A stretch of DNA of 64,000 bases from Hydrogenophaga aromaticivorans. Lineage in GTDB: Bacteria; Pseudomonadota; Gammaproteobacteria; Burkholderiales; Burkholderiaceae_C. The notes beneath the pieces are model-generated. The model did not search any database, was not told the DNA's origin, and saw only the letters and a program-made list of their open reading frames with translations. Position 1 is the stretch's first letter. The number at the start of each line of letters is the position of its first letter. The DNA lies in contig NZ_VYGV01000028.1 in NCBI RefSeq assembly GCF_013387465.1, positions 1-64,000 on the forward strand, written 5' to 3'. Made by a program: the position numbers and the translations under genes. Below, one piece after another: positions 43,289 through 51,842 of the stretch.

Positions 43289-44305
43289 TTACTTCACCTT
43301 GGCGATTTCAGCACGGAATTCGGCCAGCACCTGCTTCGGATCTTTGAGCCCTTTGACCTGCGCGCTCGCGGCCCACTTTGTTTCCAGGTAGTCCTGCTTG
43401 TCCATGACGGCCTTGACGAAGGCCTGGTCGGCCTTGATGCGGCTCACGCCCTGGGCCTTCTGGGCGCCGTCGCGGCTGGCCGCGTCCACCTTGTCCCAGC
43501 CTTCGCCGAACATGCGTGCGGCCACTTCACCCGAGAGCTTGTCGACCACGGCCTTGTCCTGCGGCGACAGTGCCTTGTATTTGCCCTCGTTCATCATGAA
43601 CACGAAACTGGTGTTGTAGAGGCCGCCGGGGAAGGTGGTGGCGTGCTTGATCATGCTGAGCTTGAACGAGGCCACCGATTCGTCGGGGAAGAAGGTGCCG
43701 TCCATCACGCCGGTGGACAGCAGCTCGAACGACTCGGGCGCCGCCTTGAGCGTGGTGTTCCAGCCCATGGCCTTGGAGAGTTCGTTGATGTTGCCGCCAC
43801 CGATGCGGAACTTCAGCGATGCCGCGTCGGCGGCGCTGGTGACCGGTTTCTTGCTGTTGAAGATGATGCCGGGGCCGTGCGTGAAAACGGCCAGGGCTTT
43901 CACGCCGCGGTGTTCACCCAGCGGGGCGAAGTATTTGCTGTAGATGCGCTGGTAGGCCACCGAGGTCTGCACCGCGTTGTCGCCCAGGAAGGGGAATTCG
44001 GCCACCTGGGTGTTGATGAAGCGGCCCGGGGTGTAGCCGTCCACGGTGTAGGAAATGTCGGCCAGGCCGTCGCGCACGGCATCAAAGGTGCCCGGCGCCG
44101 CCACCACACCCTTGGGCAGGATGTTGCACTTCATGCGGCCGGTGCTTTCTTTTTCCAGCATGTCGCACCAGTTCTTTTGCACCGTGGACAGGGTGTGGGT
44201 GGGTGGCAGCCAGCTGGACACGGTGAACACGGTCTGGGCGGAAACCAGGCCGCTGGACAGCAGTGTGGTGGACAGGGCGGCAGCGAACACGTGGCGAAGT
44301 TTCAT
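43289..44305 (-). CDS. dctP: TRAP transporter substrate-binding protein (DctP family)
   Basis: A 338-residue periplasmic receptor. The signal peptide is MKLRHVFAAALSTTLLSSG with cleavage after VSAQ. The mature part shows the DctP pattern with FRIGGGNINELSKAMGW and a LLSTGVMDGTFFPDESVASF block; a conserved Arg (KFRIGG) usually pairs with the ligand carboxylate. GAGGAAACG lies upstream of the ATG. It is first gene of the dctPQM operon, divergent from etfB across 363 bp. The ligand is unknown. Confidence 0.88.
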   Translation of the reverse strand: MKLRHVFAAALSTTLLSSGLVSAQTVFTVSSWLPPTHTLSTVQKNWCDMLEKESTGRMKCNILPKGVVAAPGTFDAVRDGLADISYTVDGYTPGRFINTQVAEFPFLGDNAVQTSVAYQRIYSKYFAPLGEHRGVKALAVFTHGPGIIFNSKKPVTSAADAASLKFRIGGGNINELSKAMGWNTTLKAAPESFELLSTGVMDGTFFPDESVASFKLSMIKHATTFPGGLYNTSFVFMMNEGKYKALSPQDKAVVDKLSGEVAARMFGEGWDKVDAASRDGAQKAQGVSRIKADQAFVKAVMDKQDYLETKWAASAQVKGLKDPKQVLAEFRAEIAKVK

Positions 44306-44668
44306 GAAACGTTTCCTCGGGCGGTGGGTGAATATGGTTTCGAAATATAAGTAAATCACTCAGAATTCACTATAGGCGAAGACCCGGCTTTCTCTTCTCC
44401 AGACTTACCCGGATTAGCCGACCGTCTGGTTGGTTAATCGCCCGGGCGACGCTGGCGAGCGGTCTGTGGGGGTTTTGGGTAGGCGGCGCTGGAAGGCTCG
44501 CCTATAATCCAGAAAAAGCACGATCGTTCGTTTTTTGACGGTGCAGCGTTCTTTTCTGCGTCCGGGCGGCCCGTTGGCGGGGCGGGCATACAATCCTTTG
44601 ATTGACGTATACGTCAACTTGAATCTCTTTTTTCCTTTCGTTCTCACAACCATCAGGAGCAACCGAAT
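44306..44668. promoter_or_regulatory. dctP-etfB divergent control region
   Basis: A 363-bp gene-free region, AT-richer near dctP. Towards dctP on the minus strand a TATATT (44349-44344) is a -10 candidate with a poor -35. Towards etfB there are TATAAT (44503-44508) and TACAAT (44589-44594), neither with a convincing -35 at 16-18 bp. The perfect palindrome at 44602-44617 is listed separately. No riboswitch or small RNA is recognised. Confidence 0.4.
44602..44617 (+). promoter_or_regulatory. perfect 16-bp palindromic operator upstream of etfBA
   Basis: TTGACGTATACGTCAA is a perfect inverted repeat centred 59 bp before the etfB ATG and 8 bp after a TACAAT hexamer. Its ACGT-n2-ACGT half-site design recalls operators predicted for regulators of branched-chain amino-acid and fatty-acid breakdown (the MerR-type LiuR group), whose regulons often include etf genes. 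Identification of the regulator is inference. Confidence 0.6.
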
Positions 44669-45418
44669 ATGAAGGTCATCGTCCCCGTCAAACGCGTGGT
44701 GGACTACAACGTCAAGGTGCGCGTCAAGGCAGACCAGTCCGGCATGGACCTGGCCAACGTCAAGATGAGCATGAACCCGTTTGACGAGATCGCGGTCGAG
44801 GAAGCCGTGCGCCTGAAAGAGAAGGGTGTCGTCACCGAAGTCATCGCCGTGTCCTGCGGCGTCACGCAGTGCCAGGAAACCCTGCGCACCGCCATGGCCA
44901 TCGGCGCCGACCGCGCCATCCTTGTTGAGACGTCTGAAGAATTGCAGCCCCTGGCCGTGGCCAAGCTGCTCAAGGCGCTGATGGACAAGGAACAGCCCGG
45001 CCTCGTGATCCTGGGCAAACAGGCGATCGACGACGACTGCAACCAGACCGGTCAGATGCTCGCCGCGCTGGCGGGTCTGCCGCAAGGCACCTTCGCCTCC
45101 AAGGTCGAAGTCGTGGACGGCAAGGTCAACGTGACCCGCGAAGTCGACGGCGGCCTGGAAACCCTGAGCCTCACGCTGCCCGCCATCGTCACCACCGACC
45201 TGCGCCTGAACGAGCCGCGTTACGTGACGCTGCCCAACATCATGAAGGCCAAGAAGAAGCAGATGGACATCGTCAAGCCCGAAGATCTCGGTGTGGACGT
45301 GAGCCCGCGCCTCAAGACCCTGAAGGTCAGCGAGCCGCCCAAGCGCGGTGCGGGCATCAAGGTGCCGGACGTCGCAACGCTCGTCGAAAAACTCAAGAAC
45401 GAAGCCAAGGTCATCTGA
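44669..45418 (+). CDS. etfB: electron transfer flavoprotein beta subunit
   Basis: A 249-residue EtfB/FixA protein. It starts [20 protein letters not shown] and contains the AMP-binding [20 protein letters not shown] segment and the [20 protein letters not shown] recognition-loop region that contacts acyl-CoA dehydrogenases. It forms a dimer with EtfA to carry electrons from acyl-CoA dehydrogenases to ETF-ubiquinone oxidoreductase. AGGAG lies 10 bases before the ATG. A perfect palindrome sits 51 bp upstream. etfA follows after 37 bp. Confidence 0.93.
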   Translation: MKVIVPVKRVVDYNVKVRVKADQSGMDLANVKMSMNPFDEIAVEEAVRLKEKGVVTEVIAVSCGVTQCQETLRTAMAIGADRAILVETSEELQPLAVAKLLKALMDKEQPGLVILGKQAIDDDCNQTGQMLAALAGLPQGTFASKVEVVDGKVNVTREVDGGLETLSLTLPAIVTTDLRLNEPRYVTLPNIMKAKKKQMDIVKPEDLGVDVSPRLKTLKVSEPPKRGAGIKVPDVATLVEKLKNEAKVI

Positions 45419-45455
45419 AGACCGCTGACATCAACGATCCAGAGGAACACAGAAC

Positions 45456-46388
45456 ATGACCGCACTCGTCATTGCCGAACACGACAACGCCAGCCTCAAG
45501 GGCGCCACGCTCAACACCGTCGCCGCCGCCGCCCAGTGCGGGGGTGAAGTGCACGTGCTCATCGCTGGCCACAACGCGGGCCCGGCCGCCGCAGCCGCCG
45601 CCCAGATCGCCGGCGTGTCCAAAGTCATCCACGCCGACGCCGAGTACCTGGCCCACGGCCTGGCCGAGAACATGGCCGCCCAGGTGCTGGCCATCGCCTC
45701 GAACTACAGCCACATCCTGTTCCCGGCCACCGCCAGCGGCAAGAACATCGCCCCGCGCGTGGCCGCCCAGCTCGACGTGGGCCAGATCAGCGACATCACC
45801 AAGGTGATCGCCGCCGACACGTTTGAACGCCCGATCTACGCCGGCAACGCGATTGCCACCGTGCAGAGCACCGACGCCACCAAGGTCATCACCGTGCGCA
45901 CCACCGGTTTCGACCCGGCCGCTGCCACCGGTGGCAGCGCCGCCGTGGAAACCCAGGCAGCGCAAGCCGACAGCGGCAAGAGCGCCTTCCTGGGCAGCGA
46001 GATCGCCAAGAGCGACCGCCCCGAACTCACCGCCGCCAAGATCATCGTCTCGGGTGGCCGCGCGCTGGGCAGCGCCGAGAAGTTCAACGAAGTCATGACC
46101 CCGTTGGCCGACAAGCTCGGTGCCGCCCTGGGCGCGAGCCGCGCCGCGGTCGATGCGGGCTACGCCCCGAACGACTGGCAGGTCGGCCAGACCGGCAAGA
46201 TCGTCGCGCCGCAGCTGTACGTGGCCTGCGGCATCTCGGGCGCCATCCAGCACCTGGCCGGCATGAAGGATTCCAAGGTGATCGTGGCGATCAACAAGGA
46301 CCCCGAGGCCCCGATCTTCTCGGTGGCCGACTACGGGCTGGAGGCCGATCTGTTCACCGCAGTGCCCGAGCTGATCAAGGCGCTGTAA
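45456..46388 (+). CDS. etfA: electron transfer flavoprotein alpha subunit
   Basis: A 310-residue EtfA/FixB protein with the FAD-binding C-terminal domain: [34 protein letters not shown], then [18 protein letters not shown] and [16 protein letters not shown]. It carries the FAD of the ETF heterodimer. Its start is preceded by AGAGGAA. It is followed by a UUCG-loop hairpin, then the acyl-CoA dehydrogenase gene, so expression of etfBA may partly end before that gene. Confidence 0.93.
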   Translation: MTALVIAEHDNASLKGATLNTVAAAAQCGGEVHVLIAGHNAGPAAAAAAQIAGVSKVIHADAEYLAHGLAENMAAQVLAIASNYSHILFPATASGKNIAPRVAAQLDVGQISDITKVIAADTFERPIYAGNAIATVQSTDATKVITVRTTGFDPAAATGGSAAVETQAAQADSGKSAFLGSEIAKSDRPELTAAKIIVSGGRALGSAEKFNEVMTPLADKLGAALGASRAAVDAGYAPNDWQVGQTGKIVAPQLYVACGISGAIQHLAGMKDSKVIVAINKDPEAPIFSVADYGLEADLFTAVPELIKAL

Positions 46389-46403
46389 GCACCGCATCAC
46401 CGG

Positions 46404-46429
46404 CAAGGGCATCGTTCGCGATGCCCTTG
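46404..46429 (+). terminator. 11-bp hairpin with UUCG tetraloop after etfA
   Basis: CAAGGGCATCG pairs with CGATGCCCTTG around TTCG, followed by TTGTATCTGT. It is a very stable stem with a weak U-tail in the 81-bp etfA to acyl-CoA dehydrogenase gap. Partial termination or mRNA 3'-end protection is likely. Confidence 0.6.
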
Positions 46430-46469
46430 TTGTATCTGTACTTCCCGAAGAACCTCTGGAGACATTCGA

Positions 46470-48260
46470 ATGAGTTACGTCGCACCCCTCAAAGACATGC
46501 TGTTCAACATCGAACACCTGGCGCGCATCGACCAGGTGTCCGCGTTGCCCGGTTTTGAAGACGCTGGCCTGGACACCGCGCAGGCCGTGCTGGAGGAGTG
46601 CGCCAAGCTCAACGAGGGGGTGATCGCGCCGCTGAACTGGGAGGGCGACAAGTACCCGTCTTCCTTCCACGACGGCAAGGTCACCACGACGCCCGGTTTC
46701 AAGGAAGCCTTCAAACAGTACGCCGAAGGCGGCTGGCAGGGCCTGCAGCACCCGGTGGACTTCGGCGGTCAGGGCCTGCCCAAGACCATCGGTGCGGCCT
46801 GCGGTGAAATCCTCAACAGCGCCAACATGAGCTTCGCGCTCTGCCCGCTGCTGACCGATGGCGCCATCGAGGCGCTGATCACCGCGGGCAGCGACGAGCT
46901 CAAAGCCGTCTATCTGGAGAAGCTGGTGAGCGGCGAATGGACCGGCACCATGAACCTGACCGAGCCGCAGGCCGGCAGCGATCTGGCCGCCGTGCGCAGC
47001 CGCGCCGAGCCGCAGCCCGACGGCACCTACAAGGTCTTCGGCACCAAGATCTTCATCACCTACGGTGAGCACGACATGGCCGAGAACATCGTGCACCTCG
47101 TGCTGGCCCGCGTGACCGGCGCGCCCGAGGGCGTGAAGGGCATCAGCCTGTTCGTGGTGCCGAAGTTCATGGTGAACAAAGACGGCTCGCTGGGCGCGCG
47201 CAACGACGTGCATTGCGTGAGCATCGAACACAAGATGGGCATCAAGGCCAGTCCGACCGCCGTGCTGCAGTACGGCGACCATGGCGGCGCCGTCGGCTAC
47301 CTCGTGGGCCAGGAGAACCGTGGCCTTGAATACATGTTCATCATGATGAACGCCGCGCGCTACGCCGTGGGCGTGCAGGGCATCGCGATCGCCGAGCGCG
47401 CCTACCAGAAGGCCGTGGGCTATGCGAAGGACCGCGTGCAGAGCCGCCCGGTCGACGGCTCCCTGAGCGCCGCCGCGCCCATCATCCACCACCCCGATGT
47501 GAAGCGCATGCTCATGACCATGCGCGCCAGCACCGAAGGTTGCCGCGCCATGGCCGCCGTGGCTGCCGCCGCCTACGACGCGGCCCACCACCACCCGGAT
47601 GCCGAAGCCCGCAAGGACAACGCCGCTTTCTACGAATTCCTGGTGCCGCTGGTCAAGGGCTACAGCACCGAGATGAGCCTGGAAGTGACCTCGCTGGGCG
47701 TGCAGGTGCACGGCGGCATGGGTTTCATCGAAGAAACCGGCGCCGCCCAGTACTACCGCGACGCCAAGATCCTCACGATCTACGAAGGCACGACCGCGAT
47801 CCAGGCCAACGACCTCGTGGGCCGCAAGACCTCGCGCGACGGCGGCACCAACGCCAAGGCCATCGCGGCACAGATTCAGAAGACCGAAGCCGAGCTGGTG
47901 CAGCGCGGCAGCGTGAATGCGCTGGTCGTGGCCAAGCGCCTCTCGGCCGCGCGTCAGGCCTTCGTGGACGTGGTCGAGTTCATCGCTGCCAACACCCGGA
48001 GCAACCCCAACGCCGCCTTCGCCGGCAGCGTGCCCTACCTCATGCTCGCGGGCAACGTGGTGGCGGGCTGGCAGCTGGCGCGCGCGCTGCTGGTGGCCGA
48101 AGACCAGCTGGCCGCCGGCACCGACGCCGCCTTCATGCAGGCCAAGATCACCACCGCACGTTTCTACGCCGACCACATCCTGAGCCGTGTTCCAGGTGTG
48201 CGCGACAGCATCTGTGAAGGTGCCGACGCAGTCACTGCCATGGCGGTCGACGCGTTCTAA
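46470..48260 (+). CDS. acyl-CoA dehydrogenase, long C-terminal-domain type
   Basis: A 596-residue acyl-CoA dehydrogenase of the longer class (typical medium-chain enzymes have about 390 residues), resembling the DmdC/FadE-like group. The FAD and substrate motifs TMNLTEPQAGSDLAAVRS and FITYGEHD are present, and QVHGGMGFIEETGAAQYYRD carries the conserved cofactor-contact region with catalytic base near YEGTTAIQANDL. An extra helical C-terminal domain follows. It passes electrons to the EtfBA encoded just upstream. GGAGA precedes the ATG. The chain-length preference is unknown. Confidence 0.88.
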   Translation: MSYVAPLKDMLFNIEHLARIDQVSALPGFEDAGLDTAQAVLEECAKLNEGVIAPLNWEGDKYPSSFHDGKVTTTPGFKEAFKQYAEGGWQGLQHPVDFGGQGLPKTIGAACGEILNSANMSFALCPLLTDGAIEALITAGSDELKAVYLEKLVSGEWTGTMNLTEPQAGSDLAAVRSRAEPQPDGTYKVFGTKIFITYGEHDMAENIVHLVLARVTGAPEGVKGISLFVVPKFMVNKDGSLGARNDVHCVSIEHKMGIKASPTAVLQYGDHGGAVGYLVGQENRGLEYMFIMMNAARYAVGVQGIAIAERAYQKAVGYAKDRVQSRPVDGSLSAAAPIIHHPDVKRMLMTMRASTEGCRAMAAVAAAAYDAAHHHPDAEARKDNAAFYEFLVPLVKGYSTEMSLEVTSLGVQVHGGMGFIEETGAAQYYRDAKILTIYEGTTAIQANDLVGRKTSRDGGTNAKAIAAQIQKTEAELVQRGSVNALVVAKRLSAARQAFVDVVEFIAANTRSNPNAAFAGSVPYLMLAGNVVAGWQLARALLVAEDQLAAGTDAAFMQAKITTARFYADHILSRVPGVRDSICEGADAVTAMAVDAF

Positions 48261-48349
48261 GGACACCCGGCCCTGTTGCTGCGGCGACAGGGCTCCCGGG
48301 CTCGCTGACCCAGAATCCAGCCAGCTTTTCGATCCAAAACGGAGACACC

Positions 48350-49330
48350 ATGACGACCCGTCAACGCTACCTGCCCCCGGTGCTGAAGAACATCCAGTTC
48401 CCGGTGATCGGCTCGCCGCTGTTCATCATCAGCAACCCCAAGCTCGTCATTGCCCAGTGCAAGGCCGGCGTGGTCGGCTCGATGCCCGCGCTCAACGCGC
48501 GCCCGGCCGCGCAGCTGGAAGACTGGCTGGCCGAGATCACCGAGGCCCTGGCCGCGCACGATGCAGCGAACCCGGACAACAAGGCAGCACCGTTTGCCAT
48601 CAACCAGATCGTGCACAAGAGCAACGACCGGCTGGAGCACGACATGGGCCTGTGCGCCAAGTACAAGGTGCCGATCATCATCACCAGCCTGGGCGCGCGC
48701 GAAGACGTGAACCAGGCCGTGCACAGCTGGGGCGGCGTGGTGCTGCACGACGTGATCAACAACGTGTTCGCGCACAAGGCGATCGAGAAAGGCGCCGACG
48801 GCCTGATCCCGGTGGCCGCGGGTGCCGGCGGCCACGCCAGCGTGAAGAGCCCGTTTGCCATGGTGCAGGAGATCCGCGAGTGGTTCGACGGCCCGGTGGC
48901 GCTCTCAGGCTCCATCGCCTCGGGCGGCGCCATCCTGGCCGCGCAGGCCATGGGCGCCGACTTCGCCTACATCGGTTCGGCCTTCATTGCCACCGAAGAG
49001 GCGCGCGCGGTGGACGGCTACAAGCAGATGATCACCGAGAGCAACTCGGACGACATCGTCTACAGCAACTTCTACACCGGCATCCACGGCAACTACCTCA
49101 AGGGCAGCATCAAAAACGCTGGCATGGACCCTGAGAATCTTCCGCAGAGCGACCCGAGCAAGATGAACTTCTCCACCGGCGAAGGCGCCAACGCGGCCAA
49201 GGCCTGGAAAGACATCTGGGGTTGCGGCCAGGGCATCGGTGCGATCCGCGAGGTGATGCCGGCGGCCGATCTGGTGGCGCGCTTCAAGCGCGAATACGCC
49301 GAGGCCAAGGCGCGCATCTGCATGGGCTGA
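48350..49330 (+). CDS. nitronate monooxygenase / NAD(P)H-dependent flavin oxidoreductase
   Basis: A 326-residue TIM-barrel FMN protein of the 2-nitropropane-dioxygenase family. Blocks seen are PVIGSPLFIISNPKLV, AAGAGGHAS with the conserved His in the middle, and ALSGSIASGGAILAAQAMGA with an FAYIGSAF follow-up, which bind FMN phosphate. The long C-terminal part (YKQMITESNSDDIVYS onward) matches the enoyl-reductase-like branch, so a role on acyl-CoA-linked substrates near the etf genes is possible. GGAG lies upstream of the ATG. It is last gene of the run and followed by a strong terminator. Confidence 0.85.
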   Translation: MTTRQRYLPPVLKNIQFPVIGSPLFIISNPKLVIAQCKAGVVGSMPALNARPAAQLEDWLAEITEALAAHDAANPDNKAAPFAINQIVHKSNDRLEHDMGLCAKYKVPIIITSLGAREDVNQAVHSWGGVVLHDVINNVFAHKAIEKGADGLIPVAAGAGGHASVKSPFAMVQEIREWFDGPVALSGSIASGGAILAAQAMGADFAYIGSAFIATEEARAVDGYKQMITESNSDDIVYSNFYTGIHGNYLKGSIKNAGMDPENLPQSDPSKMNFSTGEGANAAKAWKDIWGCGQGIGAIREVMPAADLVARFKREYAEAKARICMG

Positions 49331-49343
49331 ACCCCGGGGCACC

Positions 49344-49375
49344 AAAAAAAAGGCCGACTGCAGAGTCGGCCTTTT
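49344..49375. terminator. bidirectional intrinsic terminator
   Basis: An A8 tract, then AGGCCGACT, a GCAG loop, AGTCGGCCT and TTTT. The 9- to 10-bp perfect stem has A-runs on the left and T-runs on the right. It lies between the convergent nitronate monooxygenase and penicillin-binding protein genes and should stop transcription from both sides. Confidence 0.9.
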
Positions 49376-49399
49376 GCATGCAGCGAACGCTTGACCTGA

Positions 49400-51709
49400 T
49401 CAGGGCTTGATCGCGTTCTGGATCAGCTCCAGCAAGGACGATGGACGGAACGATTCGAGCAAACCCGGTGGCTGCGCGTATTGCACGCCGGTGTCGTCGG
49501 CGATGCGTTCGGCCCAGCCGCCGTTGCTCCATTCGCTGTAGAGCCAGTCCCCGTTCTCGTACACCAGCCCGGCCGGGGTCTCGGCCGGCGCCGTCTCCGG
49601 CACGCTCTTGAGCGCCGCACCCATGTAGTCCATCCAGATCGGCAGGGCGGCCCGGCCCCCCGATTCGCGGCCGCCCAGGCTGCGCGGTTTGTCGTAGCCC
49701 ATCCACACGGCCGTGGCCAGCGTGGGGTGGTAACCGGTGAACCAGGCGTCCACGGCATCGTCGGTGGTGCCGGTCTTGCCGTAGACGTCGTTGCGCTTGA
49801 GCTGCGCCTGGGCGCGGGCCGCGGTGCCGGTGCGCGTCACGTCGTTCAGCAGGCTGCCCATCACGAAGGCGTTGCGCTGCGGGATCGCGCGGCTCTCGTC
49901 GGTCAGCGCTGCCGGCGGTGGCGCTTCAAACAGCACCTTGCCGTGCGCGTCGGTGATCTTCTCCACCACCACCGGTTCCACGCGCCAGCCACCGTTGGCC
50001 AGCGTGGCGTAGGCCCGCGCCATCTGCAGCGGCGTCACGAGGCCGGTGCCCAGCGCCAGCGTCAGGTTGTCGGGCTGGCGGTTGGCGTCCAGGCCGAAGC
50101 GGGTGGTCCAGTCGCGTGCACGCTGGGTGCCCACATGCTGCAACACGCGCACGCTCACCAGGTTGCTCGATTTCGCCAGGCCTTCGCGCAGCGTGATCGG
50201 GCCGCTGTAGTTGCCGCTGCTGTTGTCCGGGCTCCAGCCGTTGGCTGCGGTGAAGGGCAGGTCGTCCACGATGGTGGCGGGCATCACGCGCTCTTCGAGC
50301 GCGGCCGACACCAGCAGCGGCTTGATCGCCGATCCCGGCTGGCGCCAGCCCTGGGTGACGTGGTTGAAGGGTTGGCGCGTGAAGTCGAAACCACCGACCA
50401 GCGCGCGCACCCGCCCGGTGCGGGTGTCCAGCGCCACCAGCGCCGCCTCGGCTTCGGGCCATTGCGAGATCGCCCAGTTCTTGCCGTTCTTGACCACCCG
50501 CACCACCGAGCCCCGCTGCAGCTTCAGCGGGGCCTTGGCCGCGGGCTGGAGCGCGCGCTGCGCCCAGCGCAGGCCTTCGCCCTGGAGGGTGATGCGCTCG
50601 CCCGTGGCCAGCTGGGCACGCACCTCTTTCGCGCTGGCCGTCACAACGATGGCCACACGCAGCGTTTCGTCGTCGTGGTGGTCCTTCAGCGCTTCGGCCG
50701 CGGCACGTTCCAGCTCGGCGCCGTTGCCGGACGGCAGGGTTTCCTGGCCTTCCGGTCCGCGCCAGCTGCCGCGCCGGTCGAACGCCAGCACGCCGCGCTG
50801 CACCGCGTCGTGCGCCGCGCGCTGGTCGGCCGCACGCAACGAGGTCGTGACCCGCAGACCGGTGGAATAGGCCTCGGTGCCAAAGCGCTCCACCACCACG
50901 CGGCGCGCCATTTCGGCCACGTGGGCGGCGTGCACGCTGCGTTGCCCGGGCGACCGCAAGCTCAGTTTTTCGGCGCGGGCGGCGGCCAGCTGCTGCTCGG
51001 TGATGGCGCCCACGGCGAGCATGCGCTGCAGCACCACGCGCTGGCGCTGCACGGCGCGCTCGAAGTTCGCCACCGGGTTCGCGTAATAAGGGTTCTGGGG
51101 CAGGCCCGCGAGCATCGCGGTTTCGGCCAGCGAGAGCTGGTCCATGGACTTGCCGAAGTAGGTCTGTGCGGCGGCAGCGAAACCATAGGCGCGCTGGCCC
51201 AGGAAGATCTCGTTGAGGTAGATCTCCAGGATGCGGTCTTTCGAGAGCGCGTCTTCCACCTTGAAGGCGAGCACGATTTCCTTGGCCTTGCGCTCGACCG
51301 AAAACTCGCGCGTGAGCAGCATGGTGCGCACGAGCTGCTGCGTGATGGTGCTGGCGCCCTGCCGGCGACCCCCGGTCAGCGCCGCCACCACCGCACGCGC
51401 CATGCCCTTCGGGTCAACGCCCGAGTGTTCGCGAAAACGAGCGTCCTCCACCGCCAGCACGGCGTCCTGCAGCCGCTTGGGCGTGCGGGAAAGCGGCACG
51501 TATTCGCGCCGTTCGGCACCGAATTGCGCCAGTTCCACGCCGTCGGCGGTGAACACCTGCAGCGGCAGTTTGGGCTGGTAATTGACGATCCGGTCGATCG
51601 GCGGCAGATCGAAAGTGGACGCTTGAACCACCGACGCGGTCAGCAGCAGCGGGGCAGGGATGATGAGCGCCAGGCTGAGAAACAGGCGGCGCGAATGACG
51701 CAATGACAT
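49400..51709 (-). CDS. class A penicillin-binding protein (PBP1A/1C-like)
   Basis: A 769-residue bifunctional peptidoglycan synthase. One signal-anchor helix lies at the N-terminus. The GT51 transglycosylase domain has the catalytic Glu in AVEDARFREHSG and ASTITQQLVR; the transpeptidase domain has SAIKP (active-site Ser), SSN and KTGTTD. All motifs are intact. The start at 51709 is an ATG without a strong ribosome-binding site. It is divergent from a second, unusual class A PBP gene (132 bp apart), so the pair may share regulatory DNA. Confidence 0.88.
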   Translation of the reverse strand: MSLRHSRRLFLSLALIIPAPLLLTASVVQASTFDLPPIDRIVNYQPKLPLQVFTADGVELAQFGAERREYVPLSRTPKRLQDAVLAVEDARFREHSGVDPKGMARAVVAALTGGRRQGASTITQQLVRTMLLTREFSVERKAKEIVLAFKVEDALSKDRILEIYLNEIFLGQRAYGFAAAAQTYFGKSMDQLSLAETAMLAGLPQNPYYANPVANFERAVQRQRVVLQRMLAVGAITEQQLAAARAEKLSLRSPGQRSVHAAHVAEMARRVVVERFGTEAYSTGLRVTTSLRAADQRAAHDAVQRGVLAFDRRGSWRGPEGQETLPSGNGAELERAAAEALKDHHDDETLRVAIVVTASAKEVRAQLATGERITLQGEGLRWAQRALQPAAKAPLKLQRGSVVRVVKNGKNWAISQWPEAEAALVALDTRTGRVRALVGGFDFTRQPFNHVTQGWRQPGSAIKPLLVSAALEERVMPATIVDDLPFTAANGWSPDNSSGNYSGPITLREGLAKSSNLVSVRVLQHVGTQRARDWTTRFGLDANRQPDNLTLALGTGLVTPLQMARAYATLANGGWRVEPVVVEKITDAHGKVLFEAPPPAALTDESRAIPQRNAFVMGSLLNDVTRTGTAARAQAQLKRNDVYGKTGTTDDAVDAWFTGYHPTLATAVWMGYDKPRSLGGRESGGRAALPIWMDYMGAALKSVPETAPAETPAGLVYENGDWLYSEWSNGGWAERIADDTGVQYAQPPGLLESFRPSSLLELIQNAIKP

Positions 51710-51842
51710 GGGAAGGATTATCCTGTGCCCGGGTATGCCGCTGATGAACGGGGCGTAACCGAATGTGCCATCATGGTTTTCGACACACTGGTTTCTCGCT
51801 TGACGGCCCACAATTGCTGCAATGCAGCAGATCGAGCCCCCC

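Noticed and set aside
44535-44563. TTGACG at 44535-44540 as an etfB promoter -35
   Set aside because: No -10-like hexamer at 15-19 bp downstream.
45411-48266. 951-codon minus-strand open frame over etfA and the acyl-CoA dehydrogenase gene
   Set aside because: Shadow of two well-conserved genes on the plus strand.
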